Shown here in pieces: positions 37,145 to 47,672 of a stretch of DNA of 64,000 nt. Position 1 is the stretch's first letter, and the number at the start of each line of letters is the position of its first letter. Position numbers and translations under genes: made by a program. The notes below the pieces were generated by a model that saw only the letters and a list, made by a program, of their open reading frames with translations, was not told the origin of the DNA and did no database searches. Source of the stretch: Shewanella putrefaciens (GTDB taxonomy: Bacteria > Pseudomonadota > Gammaproteobacteria > Enterobacterales > Shewanellaceae); the NCBI RefSeq assembly GCF_016406305.1, contig NZ_CP066369.1:1010501-1074500 (forward strand), in the 5' to 3' direction.

Positions 37145-37627
37145 ATGCGCATTGCTATGATAGCCGCGATGGCAAACAATCGAGTCATTGGAAAAAACAA
37201 TAAAATGCCATGGCATCTTCCAGAAGATTTGCGCCACTTTAAAGCAATGACCTTAGGCAAACCCGTGGTGATGGGGCGCAAAACCTTTGAATCCATAGGT
37301 AGACCCCTTCCTGGACGACATAACATAGTGATTTCGCGTCAAGTTGACCTCGTGATTGAAGGGGTCACTTGTGTGACGTCCTTCGAGGCGGCAAAGCAAG
37401 CTGCAGGTGATTGTGAAGAATTAGTTGTGATCGGCGGTGGACAGCTCTATGCCGAAGTGTTGCCCCAGGCTGATATCCTCTACTTAACTCAAATTGACTT
37501 AGAGGTTGAAGGCGATACCTATTTCCCTGAATGGAATGAGGAGCATTGGCAGGAAACGGAATCCTTATCGAGTATAAATGCCGATGGGCTGGAATATCGC
37601 TTTATCAATTTGACAAAAAAATGTTAA
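37145..37627 (+). CDS. folA: dihydrofolate reductase
   Basis: The 160-residue enzyme reduces dihydrofolate with NADPH. MIAAMANNRVIGKNNKMPWHLPEDLRHFK, VVMGRKTFESIGRPLPGR and VIGGGQLYAEVLPQAD carry the active site. ATG 37145 has AGGAG 7 bases up; a GTG at 37139 is also in frame. Confidence 0.98.
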   Translation: MRIAMIAAMANNRVIGKNNKMPWHLPEDLRHFKAMTLGKPVVMGRKTFESIGRPLPGRHNIVISRQVDLVIEGVTCVTSFEAAKQAAGDCEELVVIGGGQLYAEVLPQADILYLTQIDLEVEGDTYFPEWNEEHWQETESLSSINADGLEYRFINLTKKC

Positions 37628-37849
37628 ATTAGCTGCTCTGTTGTGTACCCTGTGCGTATGGATTGTCAATATGTCTAAGGTATTAGATGTTGTTGGGCAT
37701 TGAGTATCGGTAAAACCGGAATAACTGAACTGGGTTATCTAGGTTAAGCGCCAAATACTAATACCAACGAGACTAATATCCGTTAGATATCTATGTAGAC
37801 CATACAAAATTGATAACAAAATTATAAGAAAGTATTTAAGGAGTATCGG

Positions 37850-38266
37850 ATGCGTCTTATGCCTGTAGCCTTGGCTGCACTCATCGGTTTTAGCTATGTT
37901 TCTGTTCCAGCAACGGCAAAAGCCGCTGAAGCTGATCCCTTAGTCGCCAGTATCTGCGACTATGTAAAAGCGAACGATAAAAACCGTTTACGTAAAAAGT
38001 TAAAAGAAAGCCGCGTAAAATTACGTCAGATTTATAGCGGTATCAGCTGTGATGGTCAGAGCCTGTTGCGTACAGCCTATGGCGCGAATGCAAACGATGC
38101 CGGTGAGTTTGTGGCGAAGCGTCTGTCGGTTACTGAACTGAGTGTTCCCGAAGCGGACGGTATGACGATTCAAGCCTGGGCAGAGGGTAATGGCCATGGC
38201 GCTAGCCCAATCACTGCGGCTATTAAAGAACGTTTAGGTGCCGCTGCGGGTGGCGAAGAAGAATAA
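37850..38266 (+). CDS. DUF3718 family exported protein
   Basis: The 138-residue protein has a signal peptide (residues 1-25, ending AKA) and a DUF3718-type domain: VASICDYVKANDKNRLRKKLKESRVKLRQIYSGISCDGQSLLRTAY, with paired cysteines. Function unknown; widespread in Shewanella. AAGGAG precedes ATG 37850. A terminator follows at 38339. Confidence 0.85.
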   Translation: MRLMPVALAALIGFSYVSVPATAKAAEADPLVASICDYVKANDKNRLRKKLKESRVKLRQIYSGISCDGQSLLRTAYGANANDAGEFVAKRLSVTELSVPEADGMTIQAWAEGNGHGASPITAAIKERLGAAAGGEEE

Positions 38267-38338
38267 TCGCTATCCCTGCGAATAGACAAGCCATCGATAT
38301 CTTTACCCGGTTATTGGCCTGTTAAAACCATCTTAATT

Positions 38339-38367
38339 AAATGCCGAATCTTTATTCGGCATTTTTA
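38339..38367 (+). terminator. terminator after the DUF3718 gene
   Basis: Stem AAATGCCGAA / TTCGGCATTT with TCTTTA loop, then TTTA. Confidence 0.85.
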
Positions 38368-38418
38368 TGTCTGAAAAACACACAAAGGTCTGGTGTTCGG
38401 TAATGCGAGTGGCTAAAG

Positions 38419-38445
38419 AAGAAGGGCCGCATCGCGGCCCTTCTT
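38419..38445 (-). terminator. terminator of the chemoreceptor gene
   Basis: Stem AAGAAGGGCCGC / GCGGCCCTTCTT with ATC loop, 13 bp past the stop on the minus strand, followed by a T-rich TTCTTT. Confidence 0.85.
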
Positions 38446-38457
38446 TGATAGTAGTGG

Positions 38458-40479
38458 TTAGACTCTAAACTCACCGACTGAGGCTTGCAGCTCTTCGGCT
38501 AATTTGGCGACCTGATGACTCGACTGAGCCGTTTGGTCGGCACCTATGGCGGTTTCTTCGGAAATGGCTGCAATATGCTCCAGTTTCTCGGATACCTGCT
38601 GACTTACAAGGTTTTGTTCCTGCGCCGCATGGGCAATATGGGTGCCCGAATCATAGGCCTTATGCACAGACTGGCTGATGGTTTCCAGGGCTAAGTTGGC
38701 CTGCTCGGTTTTTTCCACACAGGCGTTTGCTTGGGCGCGTCCCATGTCCATGGCGGCTACGGCCTGCTCTGCCCCCTGTTGCAGCACTTCAATCATTTGC
38801 TGGATTTCACGGGTAGAGACTTGGGTGCGAGAGGCAAGGCTTCGTACTTCATCTGCCACCACGGCAAAGCCGCGTCCTTGTTCACCGGCTCGCGCCGCTT
38901 CAATCGCCGCATTGAGTGCTAGCAGGTTAGTCTGCTCGGCAATACCGCGGATCACATCGAGAATCGAACCTATGGAGGCACTGTCGGATTGTACTTTGTT
39001 GATCACTAGGCCCGCTTTGGCTACTTCGTCGGCGAGGGCCAAGATAGTGCGTTTGTTCTCTTCGGCGATGGCGCGCATATGCTGGGTTTCTTGATCGGCT
39101 TGTTTGATCTGTTCCAGCGCCTGATCGGCACTTAATGAAACCTGTTGTGCACTCGAGCTTAGCTCTGTGGTTGCCGTAGCGACTTGGTCAACTTGGCTCT
39201 TTTGCTCTTGGATGCCAGAGGTGGTTTGCGCTGTGATGGCTGAGGTTTGCTCTGCTGCCGCGGCCAGTTGGTTCGAGCGATCTAGGATGCCAATAATCAA
39301 CCCACGTAGGCTATCTACCAGGCGATTACAGTTTTTAGCGAGTTCTGCAAACTCATCGTGGCCAGAGTCGTCTAGCTTGTGGGTTAAATTACCGGAGGCT
39401 AAGACATTAAGCGCATTATTCACTTGATTTAGTGAGCGTTTTAATGGGTTAACCACGGCGATACTGATAATAATGGCTGCGACTATCGCGATCAACACCA
39501 CGATAATGGTTCTAAAACTTGCCGTATCAATTTTAGCTATGGTTTCTTGGCTCATATTGGCGGCAACCGACTCGATGTTATTACTGACATCTTCCATATT
39601 ACGGTTGATGGTTTTTACATCTTTTTCAATGACGCTCAGTTGATTGTTCGATGTTTGAGTGTGTTTTAATTGGCTTGATTTCAGTAGCAGCATCGAGTTT
39701 GGCCCTTCGAAGAGGGCCAGCACTTTACCTATATCTTGGTTAATGGATTCTAAGGTCTCGGTATCAACGATACCCTCGGCATGGCGATTAACATATTCGA
39801 GCCTATTTTTAGTTTCGCCTAGGGTGTATTCGAGTTCCTTTGAAATCAGCTCATGCTTACTTATTTCATCGTTGCTGACTAAATCGGCAATTGTGGTAAT
39901 GAGATTACCAAGGCTAGTGTCCATAGCACTTGCCGATGCCGCAAGGCTCTGGGCATCTGGATTTTGACTGGTTTCAAGATCGATCACATCGAGGAGAACC
40001 GAGGAGGCATCATCTGCGGCATTCTCGAGTTTTTTCTTCAAGCCAATCAATTGTTCTTGCTTGCTCAGGGCCGCTTCGCGTTCGGTGAACATCGCTAGGC
40101 TATCGCGCTCGAAGGCGGAGAAGCTGTCACTCAGTTGCGAGATAAGGGAAGGTAAATTTGTTTGGCTTTTGACCAATTGGGTGAGATTGACGATCTCGTT
40201 CTTAAATTGGCTGCTATGGTCATCGAATACCCGACGAATATCGGGAATATTAGCCGCTTTGGGGGCGTGATAGGCGATAAGAACCTGACGCTGTTGCTCA
40301 CTTAAACTCTCGGTGAGATGGTTAGTCGCCTTAAGCGCTGGCAAGCTTAATTCTTGCATCATTGCCGAACTATCTTTGAGGCTTATATTGGTTAGATAGG
40401 AAGTAAATCCTAACAACACAAGTAAAAGCGTAACAATGCTAAACCCGCCAATAACTCTGGTGGCTACATTAACTTTCAT
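38458..40479 (-). CDS. methyl-accepting chemotaxis protein
   Basis: The 673-residue chemoreceptor has a transmembrane segment (residues 9-29), a long helical periplasmic domain (about residues 30-325), a second membrane helix (about residues 325-348, [19 protein letters not shown]), HAMP, and a signalling domain with the conserved tip [34 protein letters not shown]. The signal sensed is unknown. GGAG precedes ATG 40479. Confidence 0.95.
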   Translation of the reverse strand: MKVNVATRVIGGFSIVTLLLVLLGFTSYLTNISLKDSSAMMQELSLPALKATNHLTESLSEQQRQVLIAYHAPKAANIPDIRRVFDDHSSQFKNEIVNLTQLVKSQTNLPSLISQLSDSFSAFERDSLAMFTEREAALSKQEQLIGLKKKLENAADDASSVLLDVIDLETSQNPDAQSLAASASAMDTSLGNLITTIADLVSNDEISKHELISKELEYTLGETKNRLEYVNRHAEGIVDTETLESINQDIGKVLALFEGPNSMLLLKSSQLKHTQTSNNQLSVIEKDVKTINRNMEDVSNNIESVAANMSQETIAKIDTASFRTIIVVLIAIVAAIIISIAVVNPLKRSLNQVNNALNVLASGNLTHKLDDSGHDEFAELAKNCNRLVDSLRGLIIGILDRSNQLAAAAEQTSAITAQTTSGIQEQKSQVDQVATATTELSSSAQQVSLSADQALEQIKQADQETQHMRAIAEENKRTILALADEVAKAGLVINKVQSDSASIGSILDVIRGIAEQTNLLALNAAIEAARAGEQGRGFAVVADEVRSLASRTQVSTREIQQMIEVLQQGAEQAVAAMDMGRAQANACVEKTEQANLALETISQSVHKAYDSGTHIAHAAQEQNLVSQQVSEKLEHIAAISEETAIGADQTAQSSHQVAKLAEELQASVGEFRV

Positions 40480-40576
40480 AGGATACTCCGGTTATTATTA
40501 TATTTTTCCAAATGAAAAGATTATAAAATTCAGGACTTAGGCGCACAGTCGTTTATCGACCAAAGCCGGCTTTAGT

Positions 40577-41401
40577 TTAACTCTTTTTTAACCTTTTTTG
40601 GGTAATTTTTTGGTCTTTTTCAAGATGCCATAGGGTGAGGTGTTCACCCCAGCAGCACCCCGTATCTAACGCTTTTAATTGGGGATCGTTGACTTTCCCC
40701 ATCAGGGCAGCCCAGTGGCCAAAGACGAGTGTGTGGCTTTGACGTAGCGGCGATGTAAATTCAAACCAAGGGCGTAACTGTGGGTTCGTGCAATCCTCAG
40801 GGGGTTGCTTACAGGCAAAGTCTAAGTGCCCATCCACATAGAGATAGCGCATGCGGGTGAGCGCATTAATGCAAAAACATAATCGGTTGAGGCCTAATGT
40901 CGTCGGGTCCCAGCGATCGCACATATCTGAATACATTTGACCTATTAAAGCCTCAAGGTAATCAGCTTGTTTGAGGGCATGGCTGACCAGTGCCGATTCT
41001 TGCCTGAGAATATCGAGTGACCACTGAGGCGGAACGCCCGCATGGGTCATAATGACTCGCTGTTCGGGTAATTCCCGCATGAGCGGTTGTTGCCTCAGCC
41101 AATCAACCAAACCATCGATATCGGGTGCATTGAGCAGGGGAGTGAGGTTATCGCTGGGTTTATCCCGTTTTAATTTGCCATGGAGGGCGAGCAGATGCAG
41201 ATCATGGTTGCCCAATACGGTTTTGGCCGAATCGCCGAGGGATTGAAAATAGCGCAAGGTGGCTAAGGAGTCTGGGCCCCGCGCAACAAGATCGCCCACA
41301 GCCCAGAGTTCATCTCGGGATGGGTTAAAGTCGACTTTGGCGAGTAATCTCTGTAATTCGACGAAACAGCCTTGAACATCACCAACAAAATAATGGGCCA
41401 C
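40577..41401 (-). CDS. apaH: diadenosine tetraphosphatase
   Basis: The 274-residue metallophosphatase splits Ap4A. Motifs GDVQGC, GDLVARGPDS and GNHDLH are near the N-terminus, and GHWAAL near the end. GTG start 41401 with AGGATATT upstream. Last gene of lptD-surA-pdxA-rsmA-apaG-apaH. Confidence 0.96.
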   Translation of the reverse strand: MAHYFVGDVQGCFVELQRLLAKVDFNPSRDELWAVGDLVARGPDSLATLRYFQSLGDSAKTVLGNHDLHLLALHGKLKRDKPSDNLTPLLNAPDIDGLVDWLRQQPLMRELPEQRVIMTHAGVPPQWSLDILRQESALVSHALKQADYLEALIGQMYSDMCDRWDPTTLGLNRLCFCINALTRMRYLYVDGHLDFACKQPPEDCTNPQLRPWFEFTSPLRQSHTLVFGHWAALMGKVNDPQLKALDTGCCWGEHLTLWHLEKDQKITQKRLKKS

Positions 41402-41422
41402 AATATCCTTTCTACAGCTAAA

Positions 41423-41803
41423 TCAATGTAATAGACCAGGCGTTGCTAAACGGAAGGGTTTAATGATCGCTTGAAAGCGTTCACCCGATTCGCTGACCAT
41501 ACCATAAGTGCCGTGCATGATGCCAAGGGGCGTATCCAGCACAGTGCCACTGGTGTATTGATAGGCAGTATTCGGGGGAATTGTTGGGGTTTCACCCACA
41601 ACGCCTGCACCTTGAACTTCACTGATATTGCCATTGGCGTCGGTGATGATCCAATGGCGGGTTTCAAGTTTTGCCGCTTGATCGCCGAGGTTAATAATGG
41701 TGATGGTGTAACTGAAGAGGTACTTTTCATCCTCGGGGGAGGATTGTTGCTCAATATACTCAGTTTTGACTTCGACTCGAATAGAGGTATCCAATGCGCT
41801 CAT
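41423..41803 (-). CDS. apaG: ApaG/CorD family protein
   Basis: The 126-residue beta-sandwich protein has RVEVKTEYIEQQSSPEDEKYLFSYTITI, RHWIITDANG, and VQGAGVVGETPTIPP. ATG 41803 was chosen as it gives the usual length and AGGA lies upstream; the frame is open to 41830. Between rsmA and apaH as usual. Its role is poorly known; linked to magnesium and cobalt efflux in enterics. Confidence 0.95.
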   Translation of the reverse strand: MSALDTSIRVEVKTEYIEQQSSPEDEKYLFSYTITIINLGDQAAKLETRHWIITDANGNISEVQGAGVVGETPTIPPNTAYQYTSGTVLDTPLGIMHGTYGMVSESGERFQAIIKPFRLATPGLLH

Positions 41804-41858
41804 TTTCATTCCTGCAATGAGGTTGGGCACTCAGTTGTGCCCAACATTCTTAGCCTAA

Positions 41859-42665
41859 TTAAGCTCTTTTATCACATACCATGTTTGCCATCGCCACATA
41901 TTGCTCGACGCTGATCTGCTCTGGTCGCTGGCTTTGATCTATGCCTAATTGCTCAAATTCTGCATCGCTCAGCATATGTTTGAGGTTATTGCGTAACGTC
42001 TTGCGGCGCATGTTAAATGCAGTAGTGCAAAGCTGGCGCAGCACGTTCACATCTTTACATGGGAAAGGCTTTTCTGCATAGGGTAAAAGGCGTACAACCG
42101 CAGAGTCCACCTTAGGGGCTGGCGTAAAGCTGTGGGGCGGGACTTCCAGTACGGGCACAACTTGGCAAAAGTACTGCGCCATAACAGTTAAACGGCCGTA
42201 GGCTTTGCAACCTGGGCTTGCCGATAAGCGTAGGACGACTTCCTTTTGTAGCATAAAGTGCATGGTTTCAATCTGCTCGGCAAATTCGAACAGGTGAAAC
42301 ATTAGAGGTGTTGAGATGTTATAGGGCAAGTTACCAAAAACTTTGAGTTTTTTACCAGGAACGCTGAGCTGACTAAAATCAAACTGCAGGGCATCGCCTT
42401 GGTGAATGGTCAACTTATCCTTAAGAACCGGATGTTGGTGCAAGCGTTCAACCAGATCGCGGTCTAATTCCACTACGGTTAAATTATCGACTGCGAGTGC
42501 GACGGGCTCCGTTAGGGCGCCAAGGCCCGGGCCGATTTCCACCATCACATGGTCATTATCGGGGGCGATAGCGCCCACAATGCGGTTAATCACATTGCCG
42601 TCGGTTAAGAAGTTTTGTCCAAAACGCTTTCTGGCCGTGTGGCCTAAATGTACTTTGTTGCTCAT
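41859..42665 (-). CDS. rsmA: 16S rRNA dimethyladenosine transferase
   Basis: The 268-residue KsgA/RsmA dimethylates A1518 and A1519. [22 protein letters not shown] (SAM motif) and [10 protein letters not shown] (catalytic) are present, and [16 protein letters not shown]. It follows pdxA after about 15 bp. Confidence 0.97.
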   Translation of the reverse strand: MSNKVHLGHTARKRFGQNFLTDGNVINRIVGAIAPDNDHVMVEIGPGLGALTEPVALAVDNLTVVELDRDLVERLHQHPVLKDKLTIHQGDALQFDFSQLSVPGKKLKVFGNLPYNISTPLMFHLFEFAEQIETMHFMLQKEVVLRLSASPGCKAYGRLTVMAQYFCQVVPVLEVPPHSFTPAPKVDSAVVRLLPYAEKPFPCKDVNVLRQLCTTAFNMRRKTLRNNLKHMLSDAEFEQLGIDQSQRPEQISVEQYVAMANMVCDKRA

Positions 42666-42680
42666 TAATAATGTAATCGT

Positions 42681-43667
42681 TTAGTTTTTTGAGGATAACT
42701 CAATGGCTTTATTCAGAGCACAGACAAAACTACCGATATCGGCCTTGCCTGTACCCGCGAGATCGAGCGCCGTACCATGGTCAACCGAGGTACGAATATA
42801 GGGTAAACCTAAGGTGATGTTTACCGATTTGCCAAATCCCTGTGACTTGAGAACGGGAAGCCCTTGGTCATGGTACATGGCCAAAACGACATCGGCGTCC
42901 CGTAGATATTTAGGTTGGAATAGGGTATCGGCCGGTAATGGGCCGACAATATTCATTTGATGCTCTTCCCTTAACTCATTCAGTGCTGGAATGATCACAT
43001 CGATTTCTTCCCGCCCTAAATGTCCGTCTTCACCCGCATGGGGATTTAACCCACAGACATAGATTTTAGGTGAGCTAATGCCAAATTTACTAATAAGGTC
43101 GGCATGTAAGATCTTGATAATATGGTGCAATCTTTGACGTGTAATCGCCTTTGCCACATAGGCCAGCGGAATATGGGTGGTGACTAGCGCTACCTGCAAT
43201 CCCGGTGTCGCCAGCATCATTACCACATCGGGGCAATTTGCTTGGTGGGCAAAAAACTCCGTATGGCCGCTAAAGGAAATGCCTGCTTGATTGATAATCC
43301 CTTTATGTACAGGGCCAGTGACAACGGCATCAAACTCGCCGCTCATGTTTTTTTCACCGGCATAGCGAAGGGTTTCAACTACATAGGCACTGTTCTGCTC
43401 ATCGAGTTGACCACATATAGCCTGGCTGACTAATTTGAATGGCGCTATGGTTAAGGTGCCGGCCTCTTGGGGCCTTGGCGCTTGATCTGGCAGATAGGGA
43501 CGAAAAGCCACTGGCAGGCCGAGTCGTTTTGCACGACTTGCCAATAATTCGGGATCCGCACAAACGACTAACTCAGCGGGCCAAGCCTGCTGAGCCAGTT
43601 GTACGACTAAATCGGGGCCGATACCAGCAGGTTCACCCGGGGTAACGGCAATACGTTTAGTGGTCAA
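42681..43667 (-). CDS. pdxA: 4-hydroxythreonine-4-phosphate dehydrogenase
   Basis: The 328-residue enzyme is in pyridoxal phosphate synthesis. [17 protein letters not shown] opens the protein, GHTEFFA carries a metal-binding His, and [41 protein letters not shown] is at the end. It starts at TTG 43667, the only fitting start, just 6 bp after the surA stop. Confidence 0.96.
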   Translation of the reverse strand: MTTKRIAVTPGEPAGIGPDLVVQLAQQAWPAELVVCADPELLASRAKRLGLPVAFRPYLPDQAPRPQEAGTLTIAPFKLVSQAICGQLDEQNSAYVVETLRYAGEKNMSGEFDAVVTGPVHKGIINQAGISFSGHTEFFAHQANCPDVVMMLATPGLQVALVTTHIPLAYVAKAITRQRLHHIIKILHADLISKFGISSPKIYVCGLNPHAGEDGHLGREEIDVIIPALNELREEHQMNIVGPLPADTLFQPKYLRDADVVLAMYHDQGLPVLKSQGFGKSVNITLGLPYIRTSVDHGTALDLAGTGKADIGSFVCALNKAIELSSKN

Positions 43668-43673
43668 TTCTAC

Positions 43674-44978
43674 TTAACCTCGGTTGGTCTCAGGCGCAAA
43701 GACTTCAATGTATGCGTCAGAACGCATTTCGTCTAGCCAGTTTTGCAGTTCTTCATTAAATTTGCGACGGAAGATCAATTGGTGCGCACGGTTGCTGTTG
43801 AACTGATCCGTGGCATCGGTTTTTCTGCGCTCTTCTAACTGAGTGATATGCCAGCCGTGGGTGGTACGGAAGGGTTCACTGATCTGATCTGGGCTTAAGC
43901 TATTGAGCGTTTGCGCAAATTCAGGCACATAAATGCTTGGCTCCGCCCAGCCCAGTTCGCCACCTTTGGTTGCAGAACCGGGATCTTCTGAGTATTGGCG
44001 GGCTAAGTCTTCAAACTTGGCTTCACCCGAACGGATTTGTTTTAGGAACTGCTCCAGCATGGCTTTAGCGCGGTCTTCAGACAGAATTGGGGATGGCTTG
44101 AGCAGAATATGACGGGCTCGGACTTCCTCAATCTCTTTGGTTTGTAGACCACGTGCATCCATGATCCTGATGATATGGAAACCCGCACCACTCTTGATTG
44201 GGCCTATAATGTCACCGGTTTTCGCACCGTTGATCACTTCAGCGAACAGGGTTGGCATTTCGTTGATGTTCATGTAATCCCAAATACCGCCTTCCAGTGC
44301 CTTAGGGCCCGAAGAAGATGCGATAGCGGTACGACGGAAATCTTCACCTGCCTTTAAACGTTCCAAGACGATGTTGGCACGTTTGCTTGAGGCTTCCAGC
44401 TGTTCACTGGTGGGATTGCTTGGCACGTCAATCAGAATGTGGCCGATTTGGTATTCCACATCCTTCATACCTTGTTCTTGGATAAGTTTAACTAGGCTAG
44501 TAATTTCCTGTGGTGAAACTTGAATACGGCGTTGTACTTGAATGCGTTGAATTTCACCTAGGGTGATTTCCTCGCGTAGTTGCTCACGGTATTGGCTAAA
44601 GCTTAAGCCTTCACTTTCGATCTTCTGCTGCATCTGTGCCACGGACATTTTTTGTTCGCGGGCAATGTTTTCAATGGCTTGGTCTAGTTGTAGATCACCA
44701 ATATGCAGACCGATACGATCCGCCATTTGCAGTTGTAGGCGAGTTAAGATCAAGCGCTCAATAACTTGGGTACGTAAAGCGCTGTCGGACGGTAGCGACT
44801 GATTTGCCGCTTTGGCATTGGCTTTAACTGTGTCGATCATGTTAGTGATTTCACTTTCGAGCACAATACCGTCATTAATTTGGACCGCAACATGGTCGAG
44901 TTGCTGTGGCGCGGCCAATGTAGGTTGGCTGATGGCGAGTGCAAATAAAGCAAAAATCAGATGTTTACTGGGTTTCAT
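43674..44978 (-). CDS. surA: periplasmic peptidyl-prolyl isomerase/chaperone SurA
   Basis: The 434-residue chaperone escorts outer-membrane proteins. The signal peptide is residues 1-22, followed by an N-terminal chaperone core, and two parvulin domains (GHILID..., from about residue 177, and ARHILLK..., from about residue 288). ATG 44978 gives the signal peptide; the frame is open to 44996. It lies between lptD and pdxA. Confidence 0.97.
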   Translation of the reverse strand: MKPSKHLIFALFALAISQPTLAAPQQLDHVAVQINDGIVLESEITNMIDTVKANAKAANQSLPSDSALRTQVIERLILTRLQLQMADRIGLHIGDLQLDQAIENIAREQKMSVAQMQQKIESEGLSFSQYREQLREEITLGEIQRIQVQRRIQVSPQEITSLVKLIQEQGMKDVEYQIGHILIDVPSNPTSEQLEASSKRANIVLERLKAGEDFRRTAIASSSGPKALEGGIWDYMNINEMPTLFAEVINGAKTGDIIGPIKSGAGFHIIRIMDARGLQTKEIEEVRARHILLKPSPILSEDRAKAMLEQFLKQIRSGEAKFEDLARQYSEDPGSATKGGELGWAEPSIYVPEFAQTLNSLSPDQISEPFRTTHGWHITQLEERRKTDATDQFNSNRAHQLIFRRKFNEELQNWLDEMRSDAYIEVFAPETNRG

Positions 44979-45219
44979 CCACAAAATCCTTGGCACATTC
45001 TAAGGTCAGGTTCGACGGCTTATTTAAGTTAACTTTACCATTTATATCGAAATTACAGCGAGTTGCCTCAGTGTTATTTTGCTGGCGACTCAAAAAGAGT
45101 GCGACCTCGGCGGTTAAACTTGGCCTTGTTCCCTATTGGCTAGGGCGTCGCACTGCTTTCATTAACCTGTTTGGACTCTCAGTCCTAGTTGAGGTTCAGC
45201 AATCTATCACAATTCTTTG

Positions 45220-47514
45220 CTAATTCCTCAGATAAAGCGGTTTTCTGTAGTTAAATAGGCCGTCATTGAGCATATCTGTCACGCCTAATGGGCCTGAACT
45301 ACCGAGTCCTTTGATGACGATGTTTAAGTAGACACCGCTTTCAAATTGTTCTCTGTCATCAATGGTGGCCGAGCCTATGTTGTCATCGTAATTGGTTTTG
45401 ATCCGGTAGTGATAGCTGAGGCGGACAGCATAGCAGCAGGATTCATATTGGAAGCCGGTATAGGTTTCGACACTGCGGCTTTCATTGAGATCATAGTACC
45501 AGTTGCCAACAAAATAGAGGTTGTCGGTCACTGGCCACGCACCGCGAATACCCGCTTGGGAAATATTCACTAAATCATTGGTATTTGAGTTCAATAAATC
45601 GGGCACATAACGATAGCTCAGTTGCAGTAACTTATTGGCTTCTGGGCGGAAGTCTAAGGTGACTTCGGTCTTCTTGTTATCGCTGGTATTGGTGTCGTAT
45701 TGGATGGCAGCACCTAAGAACCAGTCATGGCTAAGACGGGTATCCAACTCGGCTGCGAGTACAGATGTTGATTGATTTTGCTCGAATATATTATCTTCGT
45801 AACCTAGCTTACTGTCTTGAAGATAAAAAATTTGCCCTAGGCTGAATTTAGTCACTTCTTGGCTATGATCGTCTAATAGGCGAGTCGTCACACCTAGAGT
45901 GACTTGGTTGGTATCGGCAATACGGTCAAGGCCTGAGAAACGGTTTTCACGGAACAGACCAAAGTAGTCGTCCTGCAATTGGGCGGTATCATAGATGCCA
46001 ATGCCACGCTGATCTTCATAACCTACATAAAGGTATTGGAACTGTGGTTCGAGTGTTTGACGGTAGTTTTGCTCAAACAGTTCTGTAAAACGTTCGAAGT
46101 TGATCTGGCCGTTGAGTCGCAGCTGCGGAATAGTGCGGCTGACCGATTCATCTAACTCTTCAGTTGGGTCGTTATTCTGCTGCCAATAATTTGTTTGCAT
46201 CAGTTTCACTTGGCTAGTGAACGAACCGGAAGGACCATGGATGGGCAGGGTCACGCTAGGTGCCATGTGCATACGCGTCGCCGTGTTGACGTCGCTATCC
46301 TGATGGGAAAAGTTAGTTAGCTCTGAATTAAAACCAAAGTCGAGATTTTTCCAGAAGTCGGCGGCTCGATAATTAAAATTCACCTGCGGCATGACTTGGT
46401 AAGGCTTTTCATCTTCGCCGAGGACTTTAATATCCTGTACTCGGGTGCTGATATCCCAGTTACGCTCAAAGTAACTGACCTCACCAATACGGGACAATTG
46501 GTTGTCTGTGGCGCGGTTGACGTCGGACTTTAAGTCATTGAAGTAGTTGTTATCTGAAACTTCAGTAAAGTTGGCTTGCACGCGCCAGTTTTTGTCTATC
46601 GCGCCTTGATGCTGCCAGTTATACAGATAGCGATTCGGGCTGCCATCGATAAGTTCATCATTCCCCAGATATTCAAAATTCAATCGACCTTTCTGGGCCT
46701 CACCTGTGAGATAACGGAACTCGGTTTTTGTAAATAAGCCCCTGTTTGTCATGTAGTTAGGCGTAAAAGTTAAATCATACTCAGGGGCGATGTTCCAGTA
46801 ATAGGGTGTCGAGACTTCAAAGCCATTGGTGGTGCTAGTGCTAAAGCTTGGGTAGAGGAAGCCCGACTTACGCTTATCGGATACAGGGACTGTCATATAG
46901 GGGATATAAAATACCGGAACGCCGCCGACCCTCAGCTTTGCGTTCCAAATCTCCCCCCATTCTTCCTCACTATTGATCTTGATTTTCTCGGCTTCAAGCA
47001 ACCAAGAGACATTGTCCGGTGGACAGGTAGTAAAGTTAGTATTAGTGAGGATCAAATTGTTATTCATGGTAATTTGCAGTTTGTCGGCATCGCCGTGAAC
47101 CTGCTGACCATGGAGCCAATATTGGGCACCTTTAAGGGTGGCGCGATTAGAGCGCATTTGCGCCTGTAATGACTCTGCGGTAACTGTGAAGTTACTGTCT
47201 TGGAAGACTAAATTGCCATTGGCATCGAATTGTTCAGTGGCTTGATCGAGAATCGCCTCATCGGCAGCTATGTGTCTGTCGCCTTGGCTAAATACGACAT
47301 CACCCGTAAAAATTGCTTGCTTACCCATTTCGGCATTAGTTCTATCGGAAATAATCCGAATGGTATCTAGGTCAGCCGCGTCCATCCCGGGTTGAGATAC
47401 GATTCGGGGTACTGGCGGTTCGATTATGCATTGGGATGCGGTTGCGGTTGGAGATTCGTCTGCCAGGACTAATTGCGGTAACAGGCTCAGGGCCAGAAGG
47501 TAACGGATCTGCAT
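45220..47514 (-). CDS. lptD: LPS-assembly protein LptD
   Basis: The 764-residue outer-membrane protein inserts LPS with LptE. Signal peptide 1-18, then LptA-like domain (IISDRTNAEMGKQAIFTGDVVFSQGDRHIAADEA), then barrel, with ESCCYAV near the C-terminus supplying the paired Cys used for disulfide maturation. The gene heads lptD-surA-pdxA-rsmA-apaG-apaH; amgK is divergent. About 220 bp separate it from surA with no other feature. Confidence 0.97.
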   Translation of the reverse strand: MQIRYLLALSLLPQLVLADESPTATASQCIIEPPVPRIVSQPGMDAADLDTIRIISDRTNAEMGKQAIFTGDVVFSQGDRHIAADEAILDQATEQFDANGNLVFQDSNFTVTAESLQAQMRSNRATLKGAQYWLHGQQVHGDADKLQITMNNNLILTNTNFTTCPPDNVSWLLEAEKIKINSEEEWGEIWNAKLRVGGVPVFYIPYMTVPVSDKRKSGFLYPSFSTSTTNGFEVSTPYYWNIAPEYDLTFTPNYMTNRGLFTKTEFRYLTGEAQKGRLNFEYLGNDELIDGSPNRYLYNWQHQGAIDKNWRVQANFTEVSDNNYFNDLKSDVNRATDNQLSRIGEVSYFERNWDISTRVQDIKVLGEDEKPYQVMPQVNFNYRAADFWKNLDFGFNSELTNFSHQDSDVNTATRMHMAPSVTLPIHGPSGSFTSQVKLMQTNYWQQNNDPTEELDESVSRTIPQLRLNGQINFERFTELFEQNYRQTLEPQFQYLYVGYEDQRGIGIYDTAQLQDDYFGLFRENRFSGLDRIADTNQVTLGVTTRLLDDHSQEVTKFSLGQIFYLQDSKLGYEDNIFEQNQSTSVLAAELDTRLSHDWFLGAAIQYDTNTSDNKKTEVTLDFRPEANKLLQLSYRYVPDLLNSNTNDLVNISQAGIRGAWPVTDNLYFVGNWYYDLNESRSVETYTGFQYESCCYAVRLSYHYRIKTNYDDNIGSATIDDREQFESGVYLNIVIKGLGSSGPLGVTDMLNDGLFNYRKPLYLRN

Positions 47515-47672
47515 CTTAGGTCAATGATTATGATTTCTTAGTCTGGACAAGTATCGACGGGGAAAGTTGCAATATACAAGTGCAACATCGCTAAATAAAT
47601 CTCTCAATTTCTTAGCTGTTTCCAAATTATATGCCAGCTATAATAAAGCAATTTTTCTTTAAGAGCCATGAA

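Noticed and set aside
44939..45223. 94-codon plus-strand frame between surA and lptD
   Set aside because: It is antisense to the surA N-terminus and the intergenic gap, with no family features.
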